A stretch of DNA of 64,000 nucleotides from Castor canadensis (Eukaryota; Chordata; Mammalia; Rodentia; Castoridae): the NCBI RefSeq assembly GCF_047511655.1, contig NC_133395.1, positions 75,572,158-75,636,157 on the forward strand, written 5' to 3'. Below the pieces are notes generated by a model. That model worked only from the letters and a program-made list of their open reading frames with translations, was not told where the DNA came from and made no database searches. The translations under genes were made by a program, and so were the position numbers. Of this stretch, positions 1 through 10,925 are shown piece by piece (the stretch's first letter is position 1; the number at the start of each line of letters is the position of its first letter).

Positions 1-565
1 CCACAGGTGGATTTTAAACCCTGCCAAAGATGGTGGTGCTCCTTACTGAGAAGACCTTCATTCATTTAGCAATATTCTTATGCTCCTAGTTAATCTCTTT
101 CTCTAGCTGAAGAAGGAAGATAGAAGTGCTTCAAAACTGCATGCCACCATGGAGAACAGACAAGTGCCCAGTGAGGCTTGAAGGCTACAGCAGGTGGCCG
201 CATCACCTGGAGAGCTCTGCCTCTCTGGCTACCTTCCTGTTCCCTCATACACAGGCCTTTGATCATTCAGACTCAGCAGGACCACACAGCACTCCTCCCT
301 AACCGTGTGGTATCCCATGCCCTGTTAACGCTGCATCTGGGTTGCTGTCTCAGGCTTTGTCTGTGACTATCTCCTGTGATGACAGAAGAATCTGGCTCTT
401 TGTTCTGATTGTCCTCCAGTCATTATGGAGTGATGGGATAGAAGCCAGTGTATAGTGCTTCTTGGGGGCTGGGGACAGTGGGAATGGGGGGGCGGTCAAA
501 GGAGACTTCCTCAGAAAGGTGATGCCTGAACCCAGTTTCCACATTGAGCAGGCATTTGCCAGTCA
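1..565. other. Unassigned single-copy DNA
   Basis: No repeat family, exon or RNA gene is recognised. The short open frames here carry no domain and have the composition expected by chance. Confidence 0.5.
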
Positions 566-566
566 A

Positions 567-637
567 CTACCTGTGTATGTGTGTGTATATGTGTGTGTAC
601 ATGTGCGTGTGCATGTGTGTGTGTGTGTGTGTGTGTA
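567..637. repeat. (TG)n microsatellite, interrupted
   Basis: Alternating TG with TA and CG interruptions, ending in an uninterrupted run of about ten TG units before 637. Alternating purine-pyrimidine tracts of this kind can adopt left-handed Z-DNA. An apparent threonine-histidine peptide read from the other strand is an artefact of the repeat. Confidence 0.95.
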
Positions 638-1332
638 ATTTCAGGCAGGGAAACTACCTGGAGCAGAGATGCAGAAGCACAGAGGCTGCAATGCAGAGAG
701 AAGGGTGCAGTGAGAGCTGAGTGAACAGGGGTAGCTGGGCTCTGGGACTGACCATGGAGAACATCCCTGACACTCAAGAAAGTGCAGCTCTGCTGAAACT
801 TATTCCCTCTGGTGAGTTCCACAGCCCAGACTTTGCCTCTGAGGAACAAGAAACCTCTCCTACAAACCCTGGCTGTTTCTGTTGCCTTTGGGTCTAGAAA
901 GACATTGGTCAGGAGGCAGACTATGCATTGAAGGACCCTTCAAGGGGCAGACTTGGGCACAGCACTGCAATTACACCACACTGGCTGTCCCTAGAGTAGA
1001 CCAGATTCAACTGATTTCACCTTCCCTCAAGGTAGGATTTTCAGAGAACTGTCTTGGAAGGTGTGCAGAGGTGTATAATTACCCATTGTAATCAGTTAGC
1101 TATTTAGACATTTATATTTAATTAATGAAATAAGCATTTATTAAATGTACCAGGCATTATGAATGGAATGCAAAGAAGAGTGAAACCTGGAGGAGGGCAG
1201 GGGCCCCCCAGGAGCTCGTGGTTGAAGAGATAGTATATAATCCAGTGTCACCAGGGCTATGTAATCGGTGTCTGGAATCACTGCGATGGCTGCATAGAAA
1301 GAAAGTCACTCACTTGTCTGGGATTGGGAAGG
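638..1332. other. Unassigned DNA with a possible L2/MIR scrap
   Basis: Mostly unrecognised. Around 1125-1165 the text (a 'gcatttattaaatgtaccaggcatt' type string) resembles the start of mammalian-wide L2/MIR tails, but it is too short and diverged to assign firmly. Confidence 0.35.
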
Positions 1333-1790
1333 TATGATGGTTAATCTTGACTGTTATTTTGATTGGATTGAGAATTGTCTAGGAGTTAGTAAAGCACATC
1401 TCTGGAAGGGTGTTTCCAGAGACATTTAGATCTTGAGGGCTCTGACCTGATAAGCAGACTAATCCCTTGATGGATCTATAATAGGATGGCATTATTGGGA
1501 GGTGGTGAAAAGTAGGAGGTGGGGCCTAGTTGAAAGAAGGAGGTCACTGAGGGTGTGTCCTTGGAGGCTGTATCTTGCCCTGGTGTTGTCCTGAATTCAT
1601 TGTCTCAGCTTCCTGTGAACAGCCTCTTCCTTCTCCGAACCCTCCCATTGTCATTATGTCCTACCCAAGCCTATGGAGCCAGACAACCATGGACTGAACC
1701 CTCTGAAACTGTTAGCCAAATTAAATCCTTCCTCCCTTAAGTTGTGTCTGCCAGGTATTTGGTCACAGTGACAAAAAAACTAATATAGAG
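1333..1790 (+). mobile_element. Solitary ERVL/MaLR-type LTR, forward
   Basis: The element opens with a 'ggttaatcttgactgt...ttgattggattgag' motif and ends with a 'gccaaattaaatccttcctcccttaag' polyadenylation region followed by a 'ggtcacagtgacaaaaaaactaata' end. This opening and tail are typical of an old class of mammalian ERVL-like LTRs. An element of the same type lies in reverse at 10487-10925. The exact subfamily is not assigned. It carries no gene. Confidence 0.7.
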
Positions 1791-2499
1791 GGAATAGGAG
1801 ATGCTTCTGAGAAAAATATTACTATGTTGAGTTGTAAAAGTTGAGTATAACTGGTAGGCAGAGTGGGAAACAACCTTTAGTCAGTTGCAACAGCCTTTTC
1901 AAAGACATGACATCATGAAAAACCATGGTATATCTGGGAATGTCTAGTAGTGACTCATTATTTCTCAGCCATCAAACTATCCCACCTATTGAGTGTAGGC
2001 AAATGGGTTGGTCAGCCTTTAAGTCTCCTCCAGTGCTTGCACACTTGCAGTTTGTCCAACAGTAATTCTGGAAAATATCCATGCTGTTGTCAACAGCGCC
2101 ATCTCTTTCCTCAAACTGTAGGCAAAGTCCTTAATTTGATATATTACATGAAAATCAGGTATGCTAAGGCATAAATATTCTAGAATGAGCTATTGCTACA
2201 CTCAGGTTCACTTAAAGAACTTTTGCAATATTATAACCTTACCACTTATTAATAGCCACAGACCTATGATTCTCTAAAAATGGAAGCTCTCTCCAGAATG
2301 ACCTGTGTGAGGGTGTACAGCGTGCCTCTTGACAATTTGTGAAAGAACCACCTCTAAGCATAGGAAAGTAACGATGGGCTCCTGAGAAGGCAGATTTCCA
2401 ACTCCATGTGGCACATGTGAGTTGATGTTATAATCTTACCCTTTGAACTTCTGGTATGATGACATTATAAAAAATGTGATGTCATCTTCAGCTGAGCAT
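1791..2499. other. Unassigned DNA
   Basis: AT-rich sequence with no recognised repeat or exon. Confidence 0.4.
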
Positions 2500-2812
2500 A
2501 TGTTGTGGTGTGGCAAGTACTGGGGATTGAACTCAGAGCCTCAAGCTTTCTCTACCACTTGAACCACACCTTCAGCCTCTTTGCTTTAGTTATTTTTCAG
2601 ATAGGGCCTTGTGCTTTTGCCTGGGCTGGCCTGGGACTGAGATCCTTCTACCTCCACCTCCTGAGTAGCTGGGACCACAGACATGTGCCATCACACCTAG
2701 CTTGTTTTTTGAGATAAGGTCTCACTAATTTTTTGTCTAGGCTGGCCTTGAAACATGATTCTTCTATCTCCACTTCTAAAGTAGCTGGGATTACAGGCAG
2801 AGGGTACCATGA
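2500..2812 (-). mobile_element. Composite SINE (ID-like tail plus B1-like heads), reverse
   Basis: Read on the minus strand this holds 7SL/B1-like units (reverse complements of 'gctgggattacaggca' and 'gagtagctgggaccacag') followed by an ID-like, tRNA-derived unit (reverse complement of 'gtactggggattgaactcagagcc', its B-box region). There are two B1-like parts, at about 2590-2700 and 2705-2800, so it is either a dimer or two insertions. Confidence 0.85.
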
Positions 2813-3069
2813 GTGCTCTGGCAAGTTACCTTTCCTGACATGATGTTGTCAGGAGCAATTGAATCTGCTGTTCAGTTATAATCAGAAAGTGCAACTCAGC
2901 ATTAATCTCCAATATCCACTTTACCAAACACTACTGGTTTCAACAATTCTATTCAGCACCCAGGTGGGCATAATCAATCCTAGTGAGCAGGTTAACTCTC
3001 TGGAGGAGTATTTGATGACAAGCTCATCTTGCAGGTCATAAGTGTGGCCATTCAAAACTCAGCATTTCA

Positions 3070-3215
3070 AAGAGAGGAGTGGTTGACTCACACCTGAAGT
3101 CCAGGTATTTAGAAGTCAGAGACAGGAAGATCCCTCCATCCCAGGAGTTCTAGGTCAGCTAGATGACACAGTGAGATCCTGTCTCAAAATTCTATCAACC
3201 AACCAACAAAAAGCT
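3070..3215 (+). mobile_element. B1-like SINE, diverged
   Basis: A 'gtggttgactcacacctgaagtcc' head and a 'gtgagatcctgtctcaaaa' end with an A/C-rich tail mark a diverged 7SL-derived monomer. No ID-like tail is visible. Confidence 0.75.
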
Positions 3216-5195
3216 CCCAACTCCCTAAACCCAATGTTTTAGAGAAGCCATGTTGAGACTTCTCTAGCCTTCTCCCTAATGGGCAAAGCCCTGGGGTTCC
3301 AACTGTGCACTTCAGCATTTGAACATGTCCAAGAAACTATTTCCCAAGAAAAGCCTTGCCCGGATATCAGGTTCTTTTCAAATCTACCCTAGGTGGAGAT
3401 GAGATGATCCAGCCAAGAATATATAATTTTCATAGAAACTCACATATTTGCTTCCTACTATTATGGCCAGTGAAGCTTTGGGCCTTTCTTCCAATCTCCT
3501 CCTCAAAATACCTGCAGGTCAGGCAATCCACCCATTGTTATCCTACTTTTTTTTTTTATGGCCCAGGTTGGATGAATAAACACATGAATGAGGAAAAGAA
3601 GTTTCCAGAAAGATCCTAAGGGCCTAACCTTCCTTTCCTCATAAGTGTCTCATAGAGGTGAAGGTGCATATCCCACCCCAACACTGGAGTCCAAGAGTGG
3701 TGTGCTGTGAGAAATAATACTCAAATTCATAAAGTAATTTCATTTTTGCAAAATGAAAAATGGCCTATCATCTCTAAATAAACACTGCACAAAGTGAAAC
3801 TCTACAATTTCTTCTGGACAGTGGAGCCAAAAGACAGGTAGTATTCATCTCTCCTCTAGCCCCATGAATGGAGTGAGATCTGTATACTAATCAAAGGAGA
3901 GCACAAGTTGAAAGGATTGTGAGAGATGACTGTATTCCCAAATTAAAGTCTATTCCCAGACAACATCGGATAACAATAGCAACTTCTTTCCAATTGGGCT
4001 CCAATAGTACCAAATAATAAAGGAAAAAAGGCTCTGTGACTCACCATCTAGGAAGCTGCATTAGAGAATGTTAAGAAAGTAAGACGGCAGCACAAGTTCT
4101 CAGGCCATCAAGGAAGGCACCAAGCCAGATATTTAAAGGGAGATGTGACCGGAAGCTAGTGAGCCTTAGCAGGAGCTCTGGGACACTCAAAGACACCACC
4201 AACTCATTTGTACTCACTTCGCACTCTCACTCACTGGTCAGCCTCGTGTAGGCATCTAATGCGTCATGCCAACTTGATCAGAAGCTATTTGCCCAGGCTA
4301 TCTTGTATTAGCAACCCCTAGACAGCCCACCAAATCCTACAAACCCATCACATCCTTTACTTTGAGAGAGGATCTGTGCAAGAAACAGTCATATAAAATC
4401 ACTGTTACATGAAAACTCACAGATAATTGCTTCCTCTCAGAGCTGAGTCCTTATGCATTCAATGGACTTCCTGTTACTGAGTCACGAAAGCTATACAACT
4501 TTATGTTTCTTGCTTTGCCCTGGCTCTTAGCTAAATGTCACAAAAATTTAGCTCAGTCATAAAAGCTAGTACTGGTTTAAGTCTTTAGACACAACTCTCC
4601 CTCAATGTTCATTGCTTCCTAATTGATATTTTTTAAAAAATTGAGAGTATTTTATACACTTAAAAAAACTTCTTTGCTTATGTCCTTCTTTGGAAGTAGA
4701 TGACAGTCCCTACTAATGGTTCTCTAGAGATAATTGCACACTCTGACTTTTGTCTTATTGCGAAATGAATTATCATAAGTTATCCCTTTCTTTAAACATG
4801 GAATTTCAAAATGTTTATAAAAACTAATAATAGCTATATATGCAGGTTTTATTGCACATGGACACAGATACATATGTTTAGCAGTAATCTTAAAAAACCT
4901 AAAAAGATATGATAATGTGGGCAATATTTTAAAGAAAAGCTACACCAGCACCAGAACATTCCTTTTAAAAGCTCCACGGCATTCATTTTCTTCACATTCC
5001 TTGTCTTCATACCCTGACTGTAAGTAAGAACAGAAGTCATGGCAACCCGTGCTGTGCATGTGTGCTCTGTGTTCCAGGTGCAGGGCTGAGGCTTCCTGTT
5101 GACCCTCAGCAGCAATCTTGCATAGAAGGAATTGGTTAACCTGTTTCGTGGATGAAGAAACTGCAGCTTACAAAGATTGGAAACCTTGACTATTA
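3216..5195. other. Unassigned AT-rich DNA, about 2 kb
   Basis: No recognisable exon, RNA gene or repeat consensus. A short T/A-rich stretch near 4620-4680 could be an old LINE fragment. Open frames here (longest 88 codons) show no domain and no conserved-looking composition. Confidence 0.4.
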
Positions 5196-5490
5196 AAGGT
5201 TAGTGACTCCTGTCTATAATCCTAGCTACTCAAGAGGTGGCACTTGGAAGGATCACAGTTCAAGGCTACTCTAGGCAAAAAGTTCACCATACCCATGGCA
5301 ACCAATAGCTGGGTGCGCCTGTCATCCTAGCTATCAAGGATGCATAAATAGGAGGATCACAGTCCAGGATGGCCCAGGCATGAAGCAAGACCCTAAAAAA
5401 TAAGTAAAATAAGCAAAGCAAAAAGGGCTGAGGTTGTGGCTCAAGATCCTGAGTTCAAACCCAATACCCTCCCCCCAAAAAAGTTAGTGA
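5196..5490 (+). mobile_element. Composite SINE, forward
   Basis: Two B1-like segments (5200-5300 and about 5310-5410) precede a short ID-like segment with the B-box-like 'gatcctgagttcaaaccc' near 5445-5462. The head 'tcctgtctataatcctagctactcaagagg' is typical of the local SINE family. Diverged and internally deleted. Confidence 0.8.
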
Positions 5491-6400
5491 TTTAATAACC
5501 TAAAAATAATGTTTTAAATCACTTCGTCTAATCTAATAATCAGTCAGTCCTGCAGGACCATAGTGCTTTGTGAAATCCTTTTTGGCTCAGTAGGCATACC
5601 CTTTGGGAACACTGATAGGTTTGTAGGGTGAGTGTGTGACTGTGTGTGTACAAGTTTGTGTGCAGGTGTCTGGGTGCCTGGGTATGTGTGGACACGTAAG
5701 ATAATTTTGTCACATCTTGTTAGTATCTCATGGTTCACAGTCCTATTCCAAACTGTTTCCTTAACCTGTTTTTTTCAAACTCCTAGTGAGGCCATCGGCA
5801 TCCAGACTCTGCTGTTTGGCAGACTCTCGTTTGCTCTCACCCAACTCTTTTTGGACCTCGGTGTTGCTGTCTCCACCATAGGATGCCTGGTTTTTAGGTG
5901 GCATTAATGAGCGAAGAGCAGATTTGTAAACATGTGGGTTTCTTATTAGGTTAAAAGTTGTTTGGCTTTAATTTTTTTTTTTGTTAATCTTGTATTTAAC
6001 TATCCTAAAACCTAATTGTGTTTTTCAATCCAAATAAGCAATTTCCTTCCTAGATCCAAGAGCTCTCAAGCTTTGAAGATAAAAGGACTGGCTGTTCCAC
6101 AGCTCAGAACTTTCCATGACATGTTACTGAGACAGGAAGGGAACTTGCAATCCTTGATGTGTCCCAAGAGAGAAGTATCTGATCTACAAGCAGTGACCTG
6201 CCTCCCCGAACTGCGCAGGGCGCCAGCTGACTGCAGACCCCAGAGTCAGAAGCAAGCACATGAGGCTGCACGGGACTCTCCACCACCTGGTAATGGACTT
6301 GACCCTGAAGCCTGACTCTACCCAGCCTCGGTGACCTCTTAAAGGGAAAGGGCGACAGTGGGTTGGAAAATGGGAAACTCAGATTTATCAGTGAAAACTC
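5491..6400 (+). other. Single-copy segment with a 99-codon ORF and splice-acceptor-like site; function unknown
   Basis: A TG-rich patch lies at 5625-5690. An open frame of 99 codons runs from 6016 to 6315; it has no recognised domain. A pyrimidine tract ending in 'ttccttcctag' at 6040-6052 looks like a splice acceptor, and 6180-6360 is GC-richer than its flanks, with several CpGs. The block ends directly in a 23-A run without an AATAAA signal. This could be a non-coding exon, an unrecognised retrocopy, or chance. Confidence 0.3.
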
Positions 6401-6401
6401 T

Positions 6402-6424
6402 AAAAAAAAAAAAAAAAAAAAAAA
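6402..6424 (+). repeat. Poly(A) run, 23 A
   Basis: Uninterrupted A23. Such runs usually mark the 3' end of a retrotransposed sequence, but I recognise no element upstream and found no flanking duplication by eye. Confidence 0.95.
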
Positions 6425-7403
6425 GTAAAGCCTCCATGTAGAAAAACTCGATTAAAATACAAAATTTAATATATTAATGTTTTCTCTTCTCAATGAGAAC
6501 TGAAAAGTAACTATCCTCCCATTTGTCATGCTCCACGGAGCCCTAAGGGAGTTTAACAGAGAGCATTAAATATCGTTTATTAAAGAATTACATTTCACAA
6601 CAGTGAGCAAAGGAAAAAACATTAGCAAATAGAGCTCTGTTCATCCTCCCCAGTTTATTTTCATGCTCAAACTGTGCTATTAGTTACGAGAGGGGGAAAA
6701 AAAAGACACAGTTAAAAGCTCTTAAAATTTAAGACCTAATAGAATTGTTTCTTCTTGTGAAATGCTGTTTTGAGTCTGCTTATTTTGAAGTCTGGTCAGA
6801 ATGCTAAGGTTATGAGGTGCCTGGATTCTCACACTACTTAGCTGTCAGGCAGGAACCTTTAGAAAACTTTAAAAACCCTGTATGGCTACAGGGTGCCCAC
6901 AGACACCCTGTAGACACCCTGTTTTTAAGTTATGGAACACAAGCAAAGAGTTGCCAATTCACAGGTGAGCCATTTTTTAAAATAGTCACTTGGGCCCTAC
7001 CTGCCTTTGCCTGTCATTGAGAAATGACTGAAGGTAACACAGATATCGTGCTGCCTCCAAATGGAAACCTGTTGAACTGTTTCAGGAGGGCATATGGCTG
7101 CAACAACCTGCTCTAGTGACTATCCCAGTGCCCAGAGGACTTTCCAATTCAATGAGCATCTACAAAGTATTCAGTGTGGCCAAAGAGGGTTTTCAGCAAC
7201 TGTGTAAGAAGGTTGGAGGACAAATTCCACTCCTGCAATGCTGGTAAGTGACTGTTGTAGCATGTAATCCTTACCCATCTTTATTGTTAGTGTTTTAAAG
7301 GTTCATCCAGGTGGTCTCCATGCAGATGTGCTGAATGACGATGAGGGAGGTCACTGGGTTTCTGCCCCAACTTCCCTGCCACTTCCAGGCTGCAGGACCA
7401 CTG
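6425..7403. other. Unassigned AT-rich single-copy DNA
   Basis: No repeat family is recognised. The part at about 6430-6800 is AT-rich, has no obvious transposon feature, and is a reasonable candidate for interspecies comparison. Confidence 0.4.
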
Positions 7404-7810
7404 TGCTATGGTTTTGATACAGTTGGAGTGTGATCCCAAGGATCCATGTGTTGAAATGTAATCCTCACTGTGAGGAACTATAGAGGGTGAAGATTTGATC
7501 CAACTATGGTGTTTAAAGGTTGGGCTTTTGAGAGGTACTTGAATTAGATAAGGTCATTGGAGCAGAGCCCCATGATTAAGTCTTGGTGGCTTTAGAAAAA
7601 AGGGAAGACCAGGATACACATGCAGGGTCTCCCTGCCCTTTGCATGTAATGTCTTGAGTCACCTTGGGACTCTGTCAAGAAGGCCATCATCAGATGTTGC
7701 CGTTTGACCTTGGACCAGGGCTATGAGCCAAAATAAACATCTTTTTCTTTATAACGTATCCAGTCTTATCTATTACTATGTATTATTCACAACAGGAAAT
7801 GAACTAAGAG
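7404..7810 (+). mobile_element. MaLR (MLT1/MST-like) LTR, 5' copy
   Basis: The LTR opens with 'tgctatggttttgatac', contains 'gatcccaaggatccatgtgttgaaatgtaatcc', and ends with 'gagccaaaataaac...ctttataacgtatccag...gaactaag'. These are hallmarks of ERVL-MaLR LTRs, including the AATAAA near 7731 and the CAG-type tail. It directly abuts MaLR internal sequence. Confidence 0.85.
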
Positions 7811-8290
7811 AGGAAGTTGGTATCAGCAAGTGGGGCTTTTGTTAACCACGAACACCCTAAAATCTGGAAGAAGCTTTGTATCGCAGTAATGGGCAGAGGT
7901 TGAAAGCGTTTGGAGGAATAGGCTAGAAAAATGCCTATAAATGGAGCCTTACGGTGATTCCGGTAAGAATCATAGAAGACAGCAGCATGGGGAAAAGTCA
8001 TGATGTCTTAGAGCTTAGATTAGTAGTGGTCAGATGCAAGTGAGGGATCTTCTGTTGGCAGTTGAAGCAAAGGCCTTGCTGTCACATCTGGCCCAGCTGT
8101 GTGCATGCCCTAGAACCTGATCAAAGATGGACTTTAAAAGTGGTGCACTGAGATTTCTGATGGACGATATCCACAAAACATCTAGGTTACTTTTATATGC
8201 CAGTGCATGACGTAAGGATGGAATGTATAATTAGTAGGGAGGCAATGAAAAGATTTGAAAACTTCCCAGCCCTCAGGGAAGGAGTGAAGA
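7811..8290 (+). mobile_element. MaLR internal-region remnant
   Basis: Starts with 'ttggtatcagcaagtgggg' and continues through 'gtaatgggcagaggttgaaag' and 'gtttggaggaa', phrases typical of MaLR internal sequence just downstream of the 5' LTR. MaLR elements are non-autonomous relatives of ERVL that retain only a degraded gag-like part. No reading frame of useful length survives; the remnant is about 480 bp and internally deleted. Confidence 0.75.
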
Positions 8291-8566
8291 AAAAGCTTGT
8301 AGGGTGTGGCTCAACAACCATATAAGGTCAACAGGGTGGAGCCCCCAAATTAGACCCTGGTGGCTTTGTAAGAAGAAGGAGACCACCACACACATGCATT
8401 GTCTGTCTTTTGCCCTTTATCACCTTAGAATCAGCTAGAAGAAGGCCATCACCAGATGTGGTCTCTTCACGTCAGACCAGAGCTGTGAACTAAGATAAAC
8501 TTCTTTTCTTCATAACTTACCCAGACTGTGGGATCGTGCTATTAGCAGCAGCAAATGGACTACATA
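8291..8566 (+). mobile_element. MaLR LTR, partial 3' copy
   Basis: Parallels the LTR at 7404-7810: 'ggtggctttgtaagaagaag', 'cagctagaagaaggccatcaccagatg', 'gaactaagataaac', 'cataacttacccag' and 'aaatggactacat'. The first part of the LTR is missing or unrecognisable. The LTR-internal-LTR order supports one degraded provirus-like insertion. Confidence 0.75.
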
Positions 8567-8714
8567 CACAGCAAGTTACCCAACCTTACTTTTTCCTCCT
8601 ACAAGTATCGTTCCTGGTAGGGCCAAGCTGCCTAGTGTCTGGACTGCTGAGCTTCCTCCCTCTGCCCCCTAGGCCACCCTGCACACCCCTGACTGGTTAA
8701 TCAAAATGAAAGCT

Positions 8715-9105
8715 ACCTGGCTTGCATAGCACTTTCTCCTTGTCTCAAAATACTTAATGGCACCCAACTGACTATAGGGGAAAAATTAAACTCATTGGCC
8801 TGCTATTTCAAACCCTCCAAATTGGTCTCATTTGCCTTTCCCATTCCCCTCCTCAATAATCCCCAAGGCTCGTGGTTCTCACCTCCAAGCCTTTTCTTCC
8901 TGCTGGAACTTCTGCAACTTCTTGTTCTCCTTGAGGTCAGCCCCTGTGCCCTGGCGCAGTGAGTGTAGTCCTCATTTCCTTGATCCAATTGGTGGTTTCC
9001 TGGAAGTGATGTTACCTTTCCCTACCACCTCATTTCTCTTCACTGGACACTTGCGCTCCTTAAGCACAGGCAATGTCTAAGGCCTCTTTGCATTCTACCA
9101 CCAAC
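8715..9105 (+). mobile_element. L2 LINE 3' end
   Basis: The sequence runs through the typical L2 tail: 'actcattggcctgctatttcaaaccctcc', 'ttggtctcatttgcctttcc', a 'ggaacttctgcaacttc' part and 'gcgctccttaagcacaggcaatgtc'. L2 is an ancient inactive mammalian LINE. No ORF survives. Confidence 0.75.
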
Positions 9106-9799
9106 AGGAGGCCTTAGGCAAGGCTGCTGAAGGTGTGATGTGTCGCTGAGAGGTGATAAGGGGACACACAGATCACACATGGGAATGGGTAGCTCTGTGC
9201 AATTTACTCTGTGAGCAGGTCTTTTTTGTGTAGAGAAAATTTCATTTTCATTCTCTATAAAGGGAGAGTTCTCATTGGTACTGGGGTAAAATGTTTAGCT
9301 CTGGGAATTATAGCAGTTTAGGAATGTCTCACTTTCTTCTGAGGTCATTTCTTCAGCTCTAATAATAAGCTCATGCACCATTGGACTCACAGTTCCTGTT
9401 TTCAGGGACTGGGAAGAGGCAGACAAATAAATGTTTTGTTTTGTTTTTTCTCCAGAGTTAAAGCATTACAGGCACATAGGCCGATGCTGTTGCTGCTGCT
9501 CTCAGAAAAGACACCAGGCACAGGAGAGGCCCAGGACATTTTCCTAAGGAGGGAAAATTAAGACTGGAAAGAGGAATTAGTTAAGAGAAGAGGCGGTGGA
9601 GAGGCCACACCAGGCAGGAGAAAGATCTGGCAAAAACACCGGGAGGTGAGGAGGGAGTGTGGTGTGTTCTTGAATGGCTCATTGCATGAGGATGGCGTGA
9701 ATATGCATGACCTTCATGGAGCCATGGTCAGGAATTACGACTGTCCTAAGGGTATTCTGAAGGCAGCTCCTGAGATAGAATGAGCTGAGAAGAGCTCCC
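9106..9799. other. Unassigned DNA
   Basis: No repeat, exon or RNA gene recognised. The open frame at 9373-9561 is short and has no domain. Confidence 0.4.
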
Positions 9800-10484
9800 T
9801 CCTCTTTTGGTTTTTGGAAGAGTCTGGAGAATTGATGTTAACTCTTTAAATGTTTGGTAGAATTCATCAGTTAAGCCAGCCAGTCATGGGCTGTCATCTT
9901 GTGGGAAGTTTTTGGGTTTTTTTATTATTAATACATCTTTATTTGTTATTAAACCTATTCAGACTTTCTCTTTCTTTTTGAATCAGTTTCAGTGGTGTTT
10001 CTACAAATTTGTCCATTTTCTCTAGTTTATTTAATTTATTGACATAGAGTTGTTTATAGTATTTCTTTGTAATTCTTTTTCTTTCTGTAAAGCCAGTGCT
10101 AATTCCCCTTTTCATACTCAATTTAAGTAATTTGAGACTTCTCTCTTTTTTCTTGGTGGAGCCAATGAAATGCTTTGCAATTTTATTGATCTTTTGGCTT
10201 AATTTGTTTGTTTCATTGATTTTCTCTCTTGTTTTCCTTTTATCTATTTCAGTAATTTTTTTCCTGTAGTCTTTATTAGTTCCTTCTGCTTAATTTTGGT
10301 TCTGGTGTTCTCCTTTTTCTAGTTTCTTAAGGTAGCATGTTAGATTATTGATCTGAGGTCTTTCTTTTTAAAAAACATATGTCTCTATAACTACGAATTT
10401 TCCTATAAACACTGCTTTAGCTGCAACCTTAACTTTATGAGGTTGTGGTTTTGTTTCCATTCATCTCCAAGTATTTGAGATTAG
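9800..10484 (-). mobile_element. Old L1 (L1M-like) ORF2 fragment, reverse
   Basis: T-rich on the plus strand. The reverse complement carries ORF2 text of an older L1 (plus-strand phrases 'acaaatttgtccattttctctag', 'gtaatttgagacttctctc' and 'ttttattgatcttttggctt' are standard antisense ORF2 strings). No catalytic motif is preserved in a readable frame. It belongs with 10926-12480 as one broken element. Confidence 0.8.
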
Positions 10485-10486
10485 GA

Positions 10487-10925
10487 ATTGGCTCACATGA
10501 TTATGGAGGCCAGCAAGTCTTAGCTGTCTGCAAGCTGGAGAACCAGAGAACCCATGGCGTAATTCACTCTGAGCCTGAATGCTAGAAAATCAGGGGAACT
10601 GTAACTCTCAGTCTGAGGTCGGAGGCCTGAGAAATTAGGGGCTGCTGGTGCAAGTCCTGGTATCCAAAGGTCCAAGAACTTGTTCTGATGTTCAAGGTGG
10701 TTGTCCGGCTCCAGAAAAGAAGCAAATATCCTCTTTGTGTACGTTTTTGTTCTAACTGGGCCCTCAATAGATTGGATGGTGCTCACCCACATTGGTGAGG
10801 GTGGATTTCTACTCAGTCCATTGATTATAATAGCAGTCTCTTCCAGAAACATCCTCATAGACATACCCAGAAATAATGCTTCACTAACTAACTATCACTT
10901 AATCCAGTCAAGTTGATTAACCATC
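10487..10925 (-). mobile_element. ERVL-type LTR inserted in the old L1, reverse
   Basis: Begins 'aattggctcacatgattatggaggcc', contains 'ctcaatagattggatggtgctcacccacatt' and ends 'ccagtcaagttgattaaccatcag', the reverse-oriented form of the LTR type seen forward at 1333-1790. It separates the L1 ORF2 part from the ORF1 part, so it inserted after the L1. Confidence 0.75.

Noticed and set aside
7404..8566. Intact retroviral genes
   Set aside because: MaLR elements are non-autonomous; no gag, pol or env reading frame survives between the LTRs.
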